The notes under the pieces were generated by a model. The model did not search any database, was not told the origin of the DNA, and saw only the letters and a program-made list of their open reading frames with translations. Both the position numbers and the translations under genes were made by a program. Below are positions 7,688 through 15,263 of a stretch of DNA of 15,457 nucleotides, piece after piece. Source of the DNA: a bacterium (lineage in GTDB: Bacteria; SZUA-182; SZUA-191; JAJRXT01); assembly GCA_024277605.1 (NCBI GenBank), contig JAJRUU010000083.1:1-15457 (forward strand). The letters are read 5' to 3'. How positions within the stretch are numbered: position 1 is the first letter of the stretch; each line of letters opens with the position of its first letter.

Positions 7688-8799
7688 AGCTTAAGGTAAA
7701 CTCGTTCGGTGTGTTCAGCTCGCAGCTGATTGGTAAATCGGGCCTCAACTCGCTTACGGCCCGCCTGGCCCCACTCTATTGCTTCATCGGGATGGGCGAG
7801 TAAATAATTCACTGCACCGGCTATGCTGTGGGGTTTTAAATCGGGTATTATCAGTCCCGTTTCATTAGGGATTACTATTTCAGGAATGGCGCCCACGTCA
7901 AGCGCTACAACCGCTTTGGAAAGCGCCATAGCCTCCAGCACTGCACGCGCCGAATCCTCCGATCCCTGGGCCAAATACATGACGACATCCAGCATGGCAA
8001 CATGTTCAGGCCACTCCTCCGCTTTGCCGTCAACTACAAACTTAACATCTTGCGCCAATTCCATCTCTTGCACCTGTCTGCTCAACCGGCTGTGATAAGG
8101 CTCATCGGTTTCGCCGAGGAAGATTAACTTGGCTTGGGGGACCAGCTTTTTTATATGCGGAAAGGCCGCCAGCGCCTGTTTGTGCCCCCGGTTTGAATGT
8201 AGATGGGATACCAGGCCGATTAAAGGAATATCTTCCGCCAATCCCAGCCGTTTTCGGATATTGTGCCCCGATACTTTTGGATTAAACCTGACCGCATCCA
8301 CTCCGCCAAAAATAGTAGCCACTCGGTTTGCGGGTAAATTCATGCCGTTAATTAATTTTTTTCGGGCAGTGTCGGAAAGGGCGAGGCTAAGGTCTGTTAA
8401 GTTTTGGAATAAAAACTTGTGTATAGGGTCAATTCGTAGTTTGTTAAGCTGATGCAATGTTCTCACTACATTAACCTTCGATCCGCTGAATTTTGCCGCC
8501 AGCCCTCCCAACCAGTGATCATGTGAGAGATGAAGATGTAAAATGTCCAACTGTCTGGTTTTAATAAAGCGGCTTAAATTTTTTATATTTTTTATGATAG
8601 TTAACGGGTTATTGCTGTTTAACTCAAAATCATACAAAGGTTGTAAGCCCAGCTTTATGGATTCTTTAGACAAAGAGCGCCCCGGAATACAGGCCACATA
8701 CACCTCATGGCCTCTGAGTTCCAACCCCTTAACCAAGCTTACCGCAGGATCGGCGGCTCCGGTCCATCTGGCGCTGCTTATGAGATGCAAAATGCGCAC
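7672..8799 (-). CDS. GT4-like glycosyltransferase with altered donor-site residues
   Basis: A 375-residue GT-B protein of GT4 type. It begins MRILHLISSA, has HLHLSHDHW (88-96), VVRTLH (111-116) and FGGVD (164-168), and a C-terminal domain with E281/E289 in EDSARAVLE. Two positions differ from the family norm: the Arg of the donor-phosphate site is His (H199) and the following Lys is Arg (R204), in the segment SHLHSNRGH. The glycine-rich N-terminal turn is also changed, to TGAAD (13-17). It may still be active, since Arg can replace Lys, but donor choice could differ. The start is GTG at 8799, the only clear non-ATG start in the block, 8 bases after the upstream TAA, with GGGAG about 12 bases before it. 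It is closely related in layout to the genes at 8808-9944 and 6545-7687. Confidence 0.84.
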   Translation of the reverse strand: MRILHLISSARWTGAADPAVSLVKGLELRGHEVYVACIPGRSLSKESIKLGLQPLYDFELNSNNPLTIIKNIKNLSRFIKTRQLDILHLHLSHDHWLGGLAAKFSGSKVNVVRTLHQLNKLRIDPIHKFLFQNLTDLSLALSDTARKKLINGMNLPANRVATIFGGVDAVRFNPKVSGHNIRKRLGLAEDIPLIGLVSHLHSNRGHKQALAAFPHIKKLVPQAKLIFLGETDEPYHSRLSRQVQEMELAQDVKFVVDGKAEEWPEHVAMLDVVMYLAQGSEDSARAVLEAMALSKAVVALDVGAIPEIVIPNETGLIIPDLKPHSIAGAVNYLLAHPDEAIEWGQAGRKRVEARFTNQLRAEHTERVYLKLCQEN

Positions 8800-8807
8800 T
8801 TTAAGTA

Positions 8808-9944
8808 TTAACTCCCTGGGTTCAGCAGTTTCTGGTACAGCTGCTCGCTTTTTTCAACTAAGGCTGTGGTGGAGAATTCAGCCTCAACCAGCCGCCTGCC
8901 GGCCTCCGCCAACCGGCAAGCCAGTTTCTTATTATGTAGCAAGCTGGCGATTGCTTCACCCAAGCTATGCGCATCTTTGGGGGGTACCAGCAGGCCGGTT
9001 TCGTTATTACGCACTATCTCGGGCACTCCGCCCACCTGGGCGCCGATCACCGGCTTTTTCATGGCCAGCGCTTCAACGAAGGCCAACCCCAGGGCTTCTT
9101 CCAGCGTAGGCAGTACGAAAATATCCAGTCGAGCCAACACCGATTTAATGTCTTTACGAAAACCAGTGAATAAAATCTGCCGCTCATATCCCGCCTGCTT
9201 GACCATTTGCTGTAAATCCGCCTCCAGCGCATCATCTCCATCCCCCACAACCACGAATTTAACCTTAAACCTTTTCGTTTGCAGTATCTTGGCAGCGGCT
9301 TCCAAAAAATATTTATGGCCTTTACGGGGAACGACAAAGGCTACCATACCCACTAATTGCTCATCTTCTGATATGCCGAGTTCTTTTCTGAAAATTTGCC
9401 CGTCTTGAGCAGGATTATATTCGGCTACATCCACCGCACTATAGATAAGCGATATTTTCTCCTCAGGCACAAAATTGTCGCAGGTAAACCCGGCTTTAAT
9501 ATATTCGGAGATGGCCACCAAGTGCTGGGTAAGCTTTTGGTATAACCATTTGTTAAATAGATGCCTCTTTACCGGAAAATGATTGTGCCTGGTTCTGACG
9601 ACTTTAACATCTCCAGCCGCCAGCCGGGCGGCGATTGCCCCGCTCCAGCTGTCTTTTGAGCCGTGGGTGTGCACAATATTTATCTTATCTCGCTCAATTA
9701 CGCGCTTTAGGGCCAGCACATCCTTTATAAAGCCCAATGGACGAAAACCGCTATAAAATTGTACCTCGGTAAAGGTGAGTAGTCCCATGTTTTGCGCCTG
9801 CTGGATAATGGCTGATTCGGGCGGTGAGGCTAAGATTACATGGTGGCCGCGTTGTTTTAAACCATATACATTGGCCAGTATTCGTTTGGATTCTCCAACC
9901 ATGTATTTATGGAAATTGGTGTGCAAGATGCGAGCTTTGTGCAT
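8808..9944 (-). CDS. GT4-family glycosyltransferase
   Basis: A 378-residue GT4-type glycosyltransferase. The N-terminal domain carries VHTHGSKDSW (91-100), a signature seen in GT4 proteins of LPS and exopolysaccharide clusters, followed by VVRTRH (115-120). VAISEY lies at 143-148 and IYSAVD at 177-182. The donor site keeps K208 but has Phe at the usual Arg position (F203, in VAFVVPRKGH). The E-x7-E motif is E283/E291. ATG 9944 lies 6 bases after the upstream TAA in AT-rich sequence with no convincing Shine-Dalgarno, so translation probably follows from the gene before it. Cellular role: cytoplasmic sugar addition to a surface-glycan precursor; sugar and linkage unknown. Confidence 0.86.
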   Translation of the reverse strand: MHKARILHTNFHKYMVGESKRILANVYGLKQRGHHVILASPPESAIIQQAQNMGLLTFTEVQFYSGFRPLGFIKDVLALKRVIERDKINIVHTHGSKDSWSGAIAARLAAGDVKVVRTRHNHFPVKRHLFNKWLYQKLTQHLVAISEYIKAGFTCDNFVPEEKISLIYSAVDVAEYNPAQDGQIFRKELGISEDEQLVGMVAFVVPRKGHKYFLEAAAKILQTKRFKVKFVVVGDGDDALEADLQQMVKQAGYERQILFTGFRKDIKSVLARLDIFVLPTLEEALGLAFVEALAMKKPVIGAQVGGVPEIVRNNETGLLVPPKDAHSLGEAIASLLHNKKLACRLAEAGRRLVEAEFSTTALVEKSEQLYQKLLNPGS

Positions 9945-9950
9945 AATATA

Positions 9951-11066
9951 TTATTTTTCAACTAGTTCCTCATAGAGGGCTTCTACTTTTTTTATTTGTT
10001 GGTTTAAATCAAATTTTTGGGTAACTATTTTATATCCCTGCTGACCCATGTTTTTACGTTTGTCTTTGTCAGCTATCAATTCCATAAGCTTCTGGGCCAG
10101 TTTACTTGGGTCATTAGGGGGTATCAAAAACCCGCTCAGCCCATCTTCCACTACTTCCGGTATACCGCCAATATTGGTGGAGACAACTGGCTTGGAAAGC
10201 GCCATGGCCTCTAAATTTGTGCGGCCAAATCCCTCGCTAAAGGAAGGTAATACTGAAATATCCAGGGCTGCTGTGAGTTCTATAGTATTACTATAGTAGC
10301 CGGTAAATATAAAAAAAGCATCAAGTCCAGCGCTTTTTACCATAAATTTCAGTTGATGTAAATAGTCAGGCATCTTATCTTTTGGCTCTCCGGCGAGCAA
10401 AAAGCGGGTTTTTGGAAATTTAGCCAGCACCTCCCTGGCGGCCTGAATTAGTGTTTCCTGGCCTTTCAGGGGGTCTAACCGGCTAATCAGCCCTACTAAG
10501 ATGTTGTCTGGGGAAAACCCTAGTTCGGCGCGAACCCGCTGGCTCACTCCATGCAGCTGACCATATGTTAAATCAATTCCATTGTAAATTGTTGATAGGG
10601 ACACCTCGTTTAATTCCCCCAGAGATTTCCTGGCATATTCAGATACGCAAATGAGGCGACTGGCCTTATGCAGGAAATATTTTTTTACCATATCCGGTCT
10701 GGGGGTAGAGCGAATATGACATACTGCCGGGACATTGCAAAAGTTAGCCGGAAGAGCGGCATAGGGATTATCCCATAGGGTGTTGGCATGTACCAATGAG
10801 ATGTTTTCTTGCTTTATCAACTTGTAAAGCCTATACAAAGACAAGGGTATACCAGGAAAAGACTTACCCTTGCGCCACATCCCCATGGGCACTATGCGAT
10901 AGGCTAAGCCGGCCCTGCTTAATTCCTCAGTGAATTGACCCTGCCTTGAGGTTACGATTAGCGGCTTAAATTTGCTGCTATCCAAGCGGCTGGCCAGTTG
11001 GATGAGACTCAGGGGCGCCCCACCCATTATAGTCACCACTTGAATATATAAAATGTTATGTGACAT
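9951..11066 (-). CDS. GT4-family glycosyltransferase
   Basis: A 371-residue GT4-type glycosyltransferase with a complete set of motifs: MGGAP turn at 14-18, LVHANTLWDN at 91-100, ICVSEYA at 139-145, YNGID at 171-175, donor-site R196 and K201, and E278/E286 in EGFGRTNLE. The motif set is the least degenerate among the middle GT4 genes, so activity is likely. ATG 11066 stands 3 bases after the TAA of the GT9 gene; only a weak AAG stretch could serve as Shine-Dalgarno. Donor and acceptor cannot be predicted. Confidence 0.88.
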   Translation of the reverse strand: MSHNILYIQVVTIMGGAPLSLIQLASRLDSSKFKPLIVTSRQGQFTEELSRAGLAYRIVPMGMWRKGKSFPGIPLSLYRLYKLIKQENISLVHANTLWDNPYAALPANFCNVPAVCHIRSTPRPDMVKKYFLHKASRLICVSEYARKSLGELNEVSLSTIYNGIDLTYGQLHGVSQRVRAELGFSPDNILVGLISRLDPLKGQETLIQAAREVLAKFPKTRFLLAGEPKDKMPDYLHQLKFMVKSAGLDAFFIFTGYYSNTIELTAALDISVLPSFSEGFGRTNLEAMALSKPVVSTNIGGIPEVVEDGLSGFLIPPNDPSKLAQKLMELIADKDKRKNMGQQGYKIVTQKFDLNQQIKKVEALYEELVEK

Positions 11067-11069
11067 ATT

Positions 11070-12095
11070 TTATAGTAACTTATTTATGGCTGCTAATACT
11101 TCTGATATGGGAATCAGCTCCAGGCAATCAGCATGACCGCAATGTTTTGGCCTGCAATTTTTGCATTCAGGTAATTTGGGCGACAACACTACATGTTTAT
11201 TGCCTATCGGTCCCCAACGTTGCGGCCGGGTTACAATGAGCGGGCTAAATAGTGACACCGTGGGGGTGCCCACCGCCGCGGCTATGTGCATAGGGCCGGT
11301 GTTGGCGCTTACACATATATTAAAGCGCTTGATCAGCTCAGCCAGAAACTGGACGCCATAATGATTGGGATAGCGGTACGCCGGGGTTTTCAGGCTGTCG
11401 GCAAGTTGTGTTACCAACTCCTCCTCACCCGGGCCGTTAGTTACGAAAATGGTGGCCCCCAGTTTATCTATTAATTCATTGCCCAGTTCGGCATAGCGCT
11501 TAATCGACCAATTACGGCTCGAGCCGCCGCCACCGGGATGTATGCCTATTATGGGCGCTTTAGGATCAATATCCAGCTTGTCAAAGAACTGTTGCGCCCG
11601 CTGCTTTACAAAATCCGGCGTCCATAGCTCGGTTTTGCGTATTATGCTGGCTCCCAGTTCAGCCGCCAGCTCCAAGTTGTAATCGGCTTCATGCTTAATC
11701 GATTTTGAACGACGCTGCCGAATGCGTTTGGTATAGAGTAATTGAGCTAGCTTCGAGGCTGGACATATGCGCTTTGGTATACCGGCCATCATACACAGCT
11801 GTCCCATGCGCCAGTCGGAAAACAGGATTATGGCGCTGTCGAAATTTCGCTGTTTGACTTCAGCCACCAACTGCTTAAATCCGCGCCGACCCTGATGCTC
11901 CCCTTGCGTATCATCAACGAGCACTTCGTTTAGGTGGGGATTATCCTTTAGCACCTCAAAACCCGCCAGACTCACCAGGGCGGCTATATGGGCGTTAGGA
12001 AAGCTTTGGCGCAGCGATAAAAATACCGGGGTGGAGACTATAACGTCCCCCAGCTTATCGTTACGAGTGACCAGGATTCTATTTGGTTCAGCCAT
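11070..12095 (-). CDS. GT9-family glycosyltransferase (ADP-heptose:LPS heptosyltransferase-like)
   Basis: A 341-residue GT9 protein of the WaaF/WaaC/WaaQ group, which adds heptose from ADP-heptose to LPS inner core on the cytoplasmic face. Motifs: RNDKLGD (11-17) with D13 at the proposed catalytic base position; HPGGG (186-190) followed by RNW; ANTGPMHIAAAVGTPTV (264-280), the donor-binding signature; and RWGP (293-296). The C-terminus holds a cysteine cluster (C311, C314, C319, C324) that also occurs in other members and may bind metal. ATG 12095 follows the one large gap in the block, with a TATAAT box on the minus strand about 22 bases upstream and only a weak GGA Shine-Dalgarno. Its presence argues for an outer membrane with LPS, though GT9 proteins of unknown sugar use also occur elsewhere. 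Confidence 0.88.
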   Translation of the reverse strand: MAEPNRILVTRNDKLGDVIVSTPVFLSLRQSFPNAHIAALVSLAGFEVLKDNPHLNEVLVDDTQGEHQGRRGFKQLVAEVKQRNFDSAIILFSDWRMGQLCMMAGIPKRICPASKLAQLLYTKRIRQRRSKSIKHEADYNLELAAELGASIIRKTELWTPDFVKQRAQQFFDKLDIDPKAPIIGIHPGGGGSSRNWSIKRYAELGNELIDKLGATIFVTNGPGEEELVTQLADSLKTPAYRYPNHYGVQFLAELIKRFNICVSANTGPMHIAAAVGTPTVSLFSPLIVTRPQRWGPIGNKHVVLSPKLPECKNCRPKHCGHADCLELIPISEVLAAINKLL

Positions 12096-12116
12096 TTAGT
12101 TTGTTCCGCTATGGAA

Positions 12117-12122
12117 ATTATA
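12117..12122 (-). promoter_or_regulatory. Possible -10 box ahead of the GT9 gene
   Basis: A perfect TATAAT on the minus strand lies about 22 bases before the GT9 start codon. No good -35 hexamer is found at 16-18 bases (the 17-base position reads TCGCAT) and there is no TGn extension. The box sits in AT-rich sequence and may be chance. If real, it would make the distal twelve genes a second transcript. Confidence 0.25.
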
Positions 12123-12155
12123 TAATCGCATTTGCAAAGATGCGAGCCTCTGCTT

Positions 12156-12185
12156 CCGTTCGCAGGGTCACGGACCCAAGAACGG
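12156..12185. repeat. Two-step inverted repeat (hairpin B)
   Basis: The outer arms CCGTTC (12156-12161) and GAACGG (12180-12185) are exact complements. The inner arms GGGTC (12165-12169) and GACCC (12173-12177) are exact complements with loop ACG. The internal loop is GCA against AA. The structure is GC-rich and symmetric enough to be a real RNA fold, but it matches no riboswitch or RNA family I can name. Confidence 0.5.
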
Positions 12186-12220
12186 CAATGGGCGGTGTTA
12201 GCTATAGTGCTTTCATCTAA

Positions 12221-12997
12221 TTAGGCCAGCCCCTGGGGGTCATTGACCCCTGGCTGGTTTAGCTCCCACAGCTTAGCGTATTTAACAAACACGTGATAAG
12301 CCGAGAGGATACATATAATCAGACCCGGTATTCCATCTAAGAAACCCAGCTGCAAAAAATACATTTTAAAAAAAGTGAGCGGCGGACGCAGCAGCAACTG
12401 GAGCGGACTGGATTTAGCCCCCTTTTTATGCCGCTGGGCAGCGGCAATGCCGGTGAAACGGTCAATGGTATCTAAATGATCGCTCAAGCTATCAAAGGAA
12501 TAATGGTATAATTTGCCGCTTAGCTTGGCAGTCTTGCCCTCACAGATAATGCTGTCATGCGGGTCTTCCCCGCCCCAGCGGGCTGCCCGTTTATCAAACA
12601 GCCGCAGTTTATAATCGGGATACCAACCGCAGTGCTTGATCCAGCGGCCCAGATATTTAGTTTGACGGGGGACATAATAGCCCGCTGCATCCGGCGGCTC
12701 TTGCCGCATTAGTTCTTTTATCTGGCTTGCCAGCTCCGCTGAGGCCACTTCATCTGCGTCCAGGCTGAACACCCAATCATGAGATGTTTGCGACAGGGCG
12801 TAATTTTTCTGACTGATATGCCCCGGCCATTTTTGCTGAATAACCTGCGCCCCGAATTTCCGGCAGATCGCTGCTGTATCATCAGCACTGTAAGAGTCGA
12901 TTACTACTATTTCATCAGCCCAGGCCACACTGGACAGGCAAGCGGCGATTCGTTTTTCCTCATTATAAGTTATTATAGCTACCGAAAGTTTGGGCAT
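12221..12997 (-). CDS. GT2-family glycosyltransferase, WaaE/KdtX-like
   Basis: A 258-residue GT2 enzyme of the WaaE-like group (LPS-core glucosyltransferase type), acting on the cytoplasmic side. Motifs: TYNEE at 10-14, ADEIVVIDSYSADD (27-40) binding the nucleotide, SLDADEV at 78-84 with the metal-binding DAD, WYPDYKLRLF (135-144) and GGEDPHD (152-158); the last two are typical of this group. The C-terminal part (about 201-240) is hydrophobic and amphipathic, with LLLRPPLTFF and a region able to lie in the membrane surface. The start abuts the upstream stop (TAAATG) and has GAGG about 7 bases before it. Together with the GT9 gene it suggests LPS inner-core assembly. The exact sugar is not certain. 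Confidence 0.87.
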   Translation of the reverse strand: MPKLSVAIITYNEEKRIAACLSSVAWADEIVVIDSYSADDTAAICRKFGAQVIQQKWPGHISQKNYALSQTSHDWVFSLDADEVASAELASQIKELMRQEPPDAAGYYVPRQTKYLGRWIKHCGWYPDYKLRLFDKRAARWGGEDPHDSIICEGKTAKLSGKLYHYSFDSLSDHLDTIDRFTGIAAAQRHKKGAKSSPLQLLLRPPLTFFKMYFLQLGFLDGIPGLIICILSAYHVFVKYAKLWELNQPGVNDPQGLA

Positions 12998-14017
12998 TTA
13001 GCCGACCTCTGCCAGGATACGGGTCAATCTGTGTTCGAAAGTATATTGCCCATAGGCCCGTTTCTGGGCAGCCGCAGCTATTTTTTCACGCTCTTGTGGA
13101 TGCTCCAGATAGTATCTGGCTATATCCGCTACATCGTGTTCATTCTGATAGCAGACAACCTCATCCCCAATGGCGAACACTTCTTCTACCCCCTTGGTTT
13201 TGTCACATAACTGAAAGGCGCCGCTTCCCGCAATCTCATATGCCTTCATGTTGGCTCTCAAGCCTTTATGCCGCATGACTGCCGGATGGATGTTAATCAC
13301 AATTTTTGCGGCGTTATAGGCCTTGACCATCTCCTGGTGGTAAATAGCTTTTCCCATATAGCGGCTATACAGATTATTTCCAATCAAAGGACGGTACCAG
13401 TGCGGCCCCCAGAATTTCAATTTAAAATCAGCCAGTCGCTTTAGTATACGATGGCGCTCAAGATAGTAGGTACCTACAAAACAAATATCTGCCCCATAAT
13501 GGGCTTGCTCTTCAGGGGTAAGTTTTAGCCGTTTATGCACCTCAGGGTCGCAGGCAAATCCTATCCAATGTACCCGTTTTAACCCCAATTCTTTATACCA
13601 GGCGACCGCATCGGCGGAACTGGTAAATATTATATTATAGGCGTTTGCATTGTATTTGGCTACGGCATTAAATAAATGCGGATCATCGGGAAACCAATTA
13701 ATGGCTTGCGCATTGGTCTGTTGTTTCAGGTACTCAATAGTTTGTGGGAGTACCGATTCCCCTTTGATCACTAAAATCAACTCAGGTTTAAATTCAAGCG
13801 CTTGCTGAATAAGCAGTTTGTTTTTAACCGGCAGGGTTCTGAGCAGCAGCGGGTATATCCAGTGGTTGCTGATCAGCGGCCAACGCCCTAATGCCGTAGG
13901 CGGTTTTTGGCGATAGTCGAAGGAACAAACCTCGTGTCCCATTCTAAGTAAATATTTATGCACAAAGCTCCCATGCTGATAAGGCATGCTGCAGGGAGCT
14001 ATCAACAGGATTTTCAT
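12998..14017 (-). CDS. CgeB-like glycosyltransferase
   Basis: A 339-residue protein of the CgeB-like family, GT-B proteins named after a Bacillus spore-crust protein but widespread in surface-glycan loci. The N-terminal half has LVIKGE (82-87) and NWFPDDPH (107-114). The middle has CFVGTYYLERH (179-189). The C-terminal half is a Glyco_trans_1_2-type domain: VINIHP (240-245), GLRANMKAYEIAGSGAF (252-268) and a final YTFEHR (335-340 region of the family pattern, here about 325-330). The Glu of AYEIAG corresponds to the donor-site acid of related GT-B enzymes. ATG 14017 overlaps the upstream TGA as ATGA, with no Shine-Dalgarno, so it should be translationally coupled. The name does not mean the organism sporulates. 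Specificity unknown. Confidence 0.82.
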   Translation of the reverse strand: MKILLIAPCSMPYQHGSFVHKYLLRMGHEVCSFDYRQKPPTALGRWPLISNHWIYPLLLRTLPVKNKLLIQQALEFKPELILVIKGESVLPQTIEYLKQQTNAQAINWFPDDPHLFNAVAKYNANAYNIIFTSSADAVAWYKELGLKRVHWIGFACDPEVHKRLKLTPEEQAHYGADICFVGTYYLERHRILKRLADFKLKFWGPHWYRPLIGNNLYSRYMGKAIYHQEMVKAYNAAKIVINIHPAVMRHKGLRANMKAYEIAGSGAFQLCDKTKGVEEVFAIGDEVVCYQNEHDVADIARYYLEHPQEREKIAAAAQKRAYGQYTFEHRLTRILAEVG

Positions 14018-15099
14018 TTATCTATCTGTTGTTTAAAGGTTGCAAGGTATCGTTGTGCAATGCTTGACCATTCAAATTGCTGCAATGTGAAATCACGCAC
14101 TTGCCGGCTGAATTCTATAGATGGCTGATATGCGTTTATCTGTTTTATGTAACCGGTAGCAGCGCCGGGTTGTACCAGGAACCCATTTTCCCCATGAGAA
14201 ACGGCATCTTTGATGCCTTCCAAGCTAGAGGCAATAGCCGGTAAACCACAGGAACCACCCTCTAAAATTACAATGCCAAAACCTTCAATATCGCTACCTG
14301 CTTTAATATTGGGCATGATAAGTAAATCGGCGGTATTATAGGCCAGCTTAAGGGTGCGCACGGGGACTTCACCCAGCAGGAAGACTCTGTTTTGTAAGCC
14401 TGATTTATGGATTAAGTTGTTATATTCCTCTTTTTCATTTCCTGAGCTGGCGTTTCCATAGCCGCCGATTATAACATAAATTGTGTCTTTGGCTACTTTC
14501 GGCATTACGAATTCTATGAACCAGGCAACTCCTTTGCGTTTTACCAGATGTCCCACACTCAATAAAATCCGCTTGCCGCTTAATTCGATACCCAATATTT
14601 TTTCCAACTCTAACCTCGAATCAGGCTCATCGAGTATAAATTCCTGACCGTTTACGCCATTGGGAATAACCACGCACTTTTCAGCCATTATGCCTCGCTT
14701 AAGGCACTCATTTTGAGTGTGTCGACTGATACAGATGACTTTATCCATGCTCCGTATACATTTAGGTACCAGCCACTTATATACTGAATGTTGATATGTT
14801 ACATCAAGTCCATGTGCAGTCACTACAACAGGTATTTTACAAAATAATTTTATCAGCACACCCAATAAAGACATAAAACCGTCGCTCAAATGCACCAGTT
14901 CTATATTATGCCGCTTTATTAAGTATATGGCGCGAAATAAGGCATAAGGTAAAAAAATGGGCAAAAACCCCTTGCCGCGGCGATTGGCAATGATATATGT
15001 TTCTGCCAGGTGCGACATATGAGTAGTCAGCTCGTAACTGACTTTCTCCATACCCCCGATTATGGGGGGATAACAACGTGTGATGAATAATACTCGCAT
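14014..15099 (-). CDS. GT4-family glycosyltransferase (first gene of the operon)
   Basis: A 361-residue GT4-type glycosyltransferase, similar in outline to PimB-like mannosyltransferases. It starts with VLFITRCYPPIIGGMEK, whose GG (15-16) forms the donor loop, then AHGLDV (95-100), ICISRHT (132-138) and PNGVN (156-160). The donor site is GHLVKRKG with H184 in place of Arg, common in this subgroup, and K189. The E-x7-E pair is E272/E280 in EGFGIVILE. ATG 15099 has AAGGA about 11 bases upstream and a good sigma-70-type promoter before it, which makes it the leader gene. It is relatively AT-rich and less closely related to the other GT4 genes here. Sugar unknown; mannose is only a guess from family resemblance. 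Confidence 0.88.
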   Translation of the reverse strand: MRVLFITRCYPPIIGGMEKVSYELTTHMSHLAETYIIANRRGKGFLPIFLPYALFRAIYLIKRHNIELVHLSDGFMSLLGVLIKLFCKIPVVVTAHGLDVTYQHSVYKWLVPKCIRSMDKVICISRHTQNECLKRGIMAEKCVVIPNGVNGQEFILDEPDSRLELEKILGIELSGKRILLSVGHLVKRKGVAWFIEFVMPKVAKDTIYVIIGGYGNASSGNEKEEYNNLIHKSGLQNRVFLLGEVPVRTLKLAYNTADLLIMPNIKAGSDIEGFGIVILEGGSCGLPAIASSLEGIKDAVSHGENGFLVQPGAATGYIKQINAYQPSIEFSRQVRDFTLQQFEWSSIAQRYLATFKQQIDK

Positions 15100-15133
15100 T
15101 CAGATAGCTTCCTTGTTCCAGATAACGCTCCAC

Positions 15134-15163
15134 AGTATATCATAGACTGGCTGAACTTGTTAA
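15134..15163 (-). promoter_or_regulatory. Sigma-70/sigma-A type promoter of the glycosyltransferase operon
   Basis: On the minus strand, TTAACA (15158-15163, 5 of 6 to consensus) is separated by 18 bases from TATACT (15134-15139, 5 of 6). The predicted transcription start is about 15127, giving a leader of about 28 bases that contains the AAGGA ribosome site of the first gene. This is the best promoter candidate found by eye for the block. No operator or riboswitch is evident. Confidence 0.6.
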
Positions 15164-15193
15164 GCTCGAATAATTCTTAGTAGTGTCCGGTTA

Positions 15194-15215
15194 GGCTTTT
15201 GCACAAGCCGCAAAA
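15194..15215. repeat. Small overlapping inverted repeats
   Basis: GGCTT (15194-15198) pairs with AAGCC (15205-15209), and alternatively TTTTGC (15197-15202) pairs with GCAAAA (15210-15215). These short stems are mutually exclusive. They have no clear terminator T-run and their meaning is unclear. Confidence 0.3.
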
Positions 15216-15263
15216 TGCCTTTTATGCCAAGTTGCAATCAAACATATACTAAATGGGTAGGTA

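Larger units (their letters stand above)
12096..12220. other. Intergenic region with two hairpins
   Basis: This is the only gap larger than 10 bases inside the gene block. It holds no open reading frame. Hairpin A (12127-12144) has a 7-pair stem with a GCAA tetraloop when read on the plus strand; read as minus-strand RNA one pair becomes a C-A mismatch. Hairpin B (12156-12185) has a perfect 6-base outer stem (CCGTTC / GAACGG), a small internal loop, and a 5-base inner stem (GGGTC / GACCC) with a 3-base loop; it forms on either strand. Neither is followed by a T-run, so a classic terminator is unlikely. It could be an RNA-processing or attenuation element, or a leader for the GT9 gene. Confidence 0.5.

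Noticed and set aside
8543..9109. 188-codon open frame on the plus strand
   Set aside because: It is antisense across the junction of two GT4 genes and has low-complexity, non-conserved translation.
8866..9408. 180-codon Ser/Thr-rich plus-strand frame
   Set aside because: Ser/Pro/Thr-rich translation opposite a real GT4 gene is typical of a mirror frame; similar frames occur opposite most GT4 genes here.
12156..12185. Rho-independent terminator in the 12.1-12.2 kb gap
   Set aside because: The stem is good but no run of T follows on either strand.
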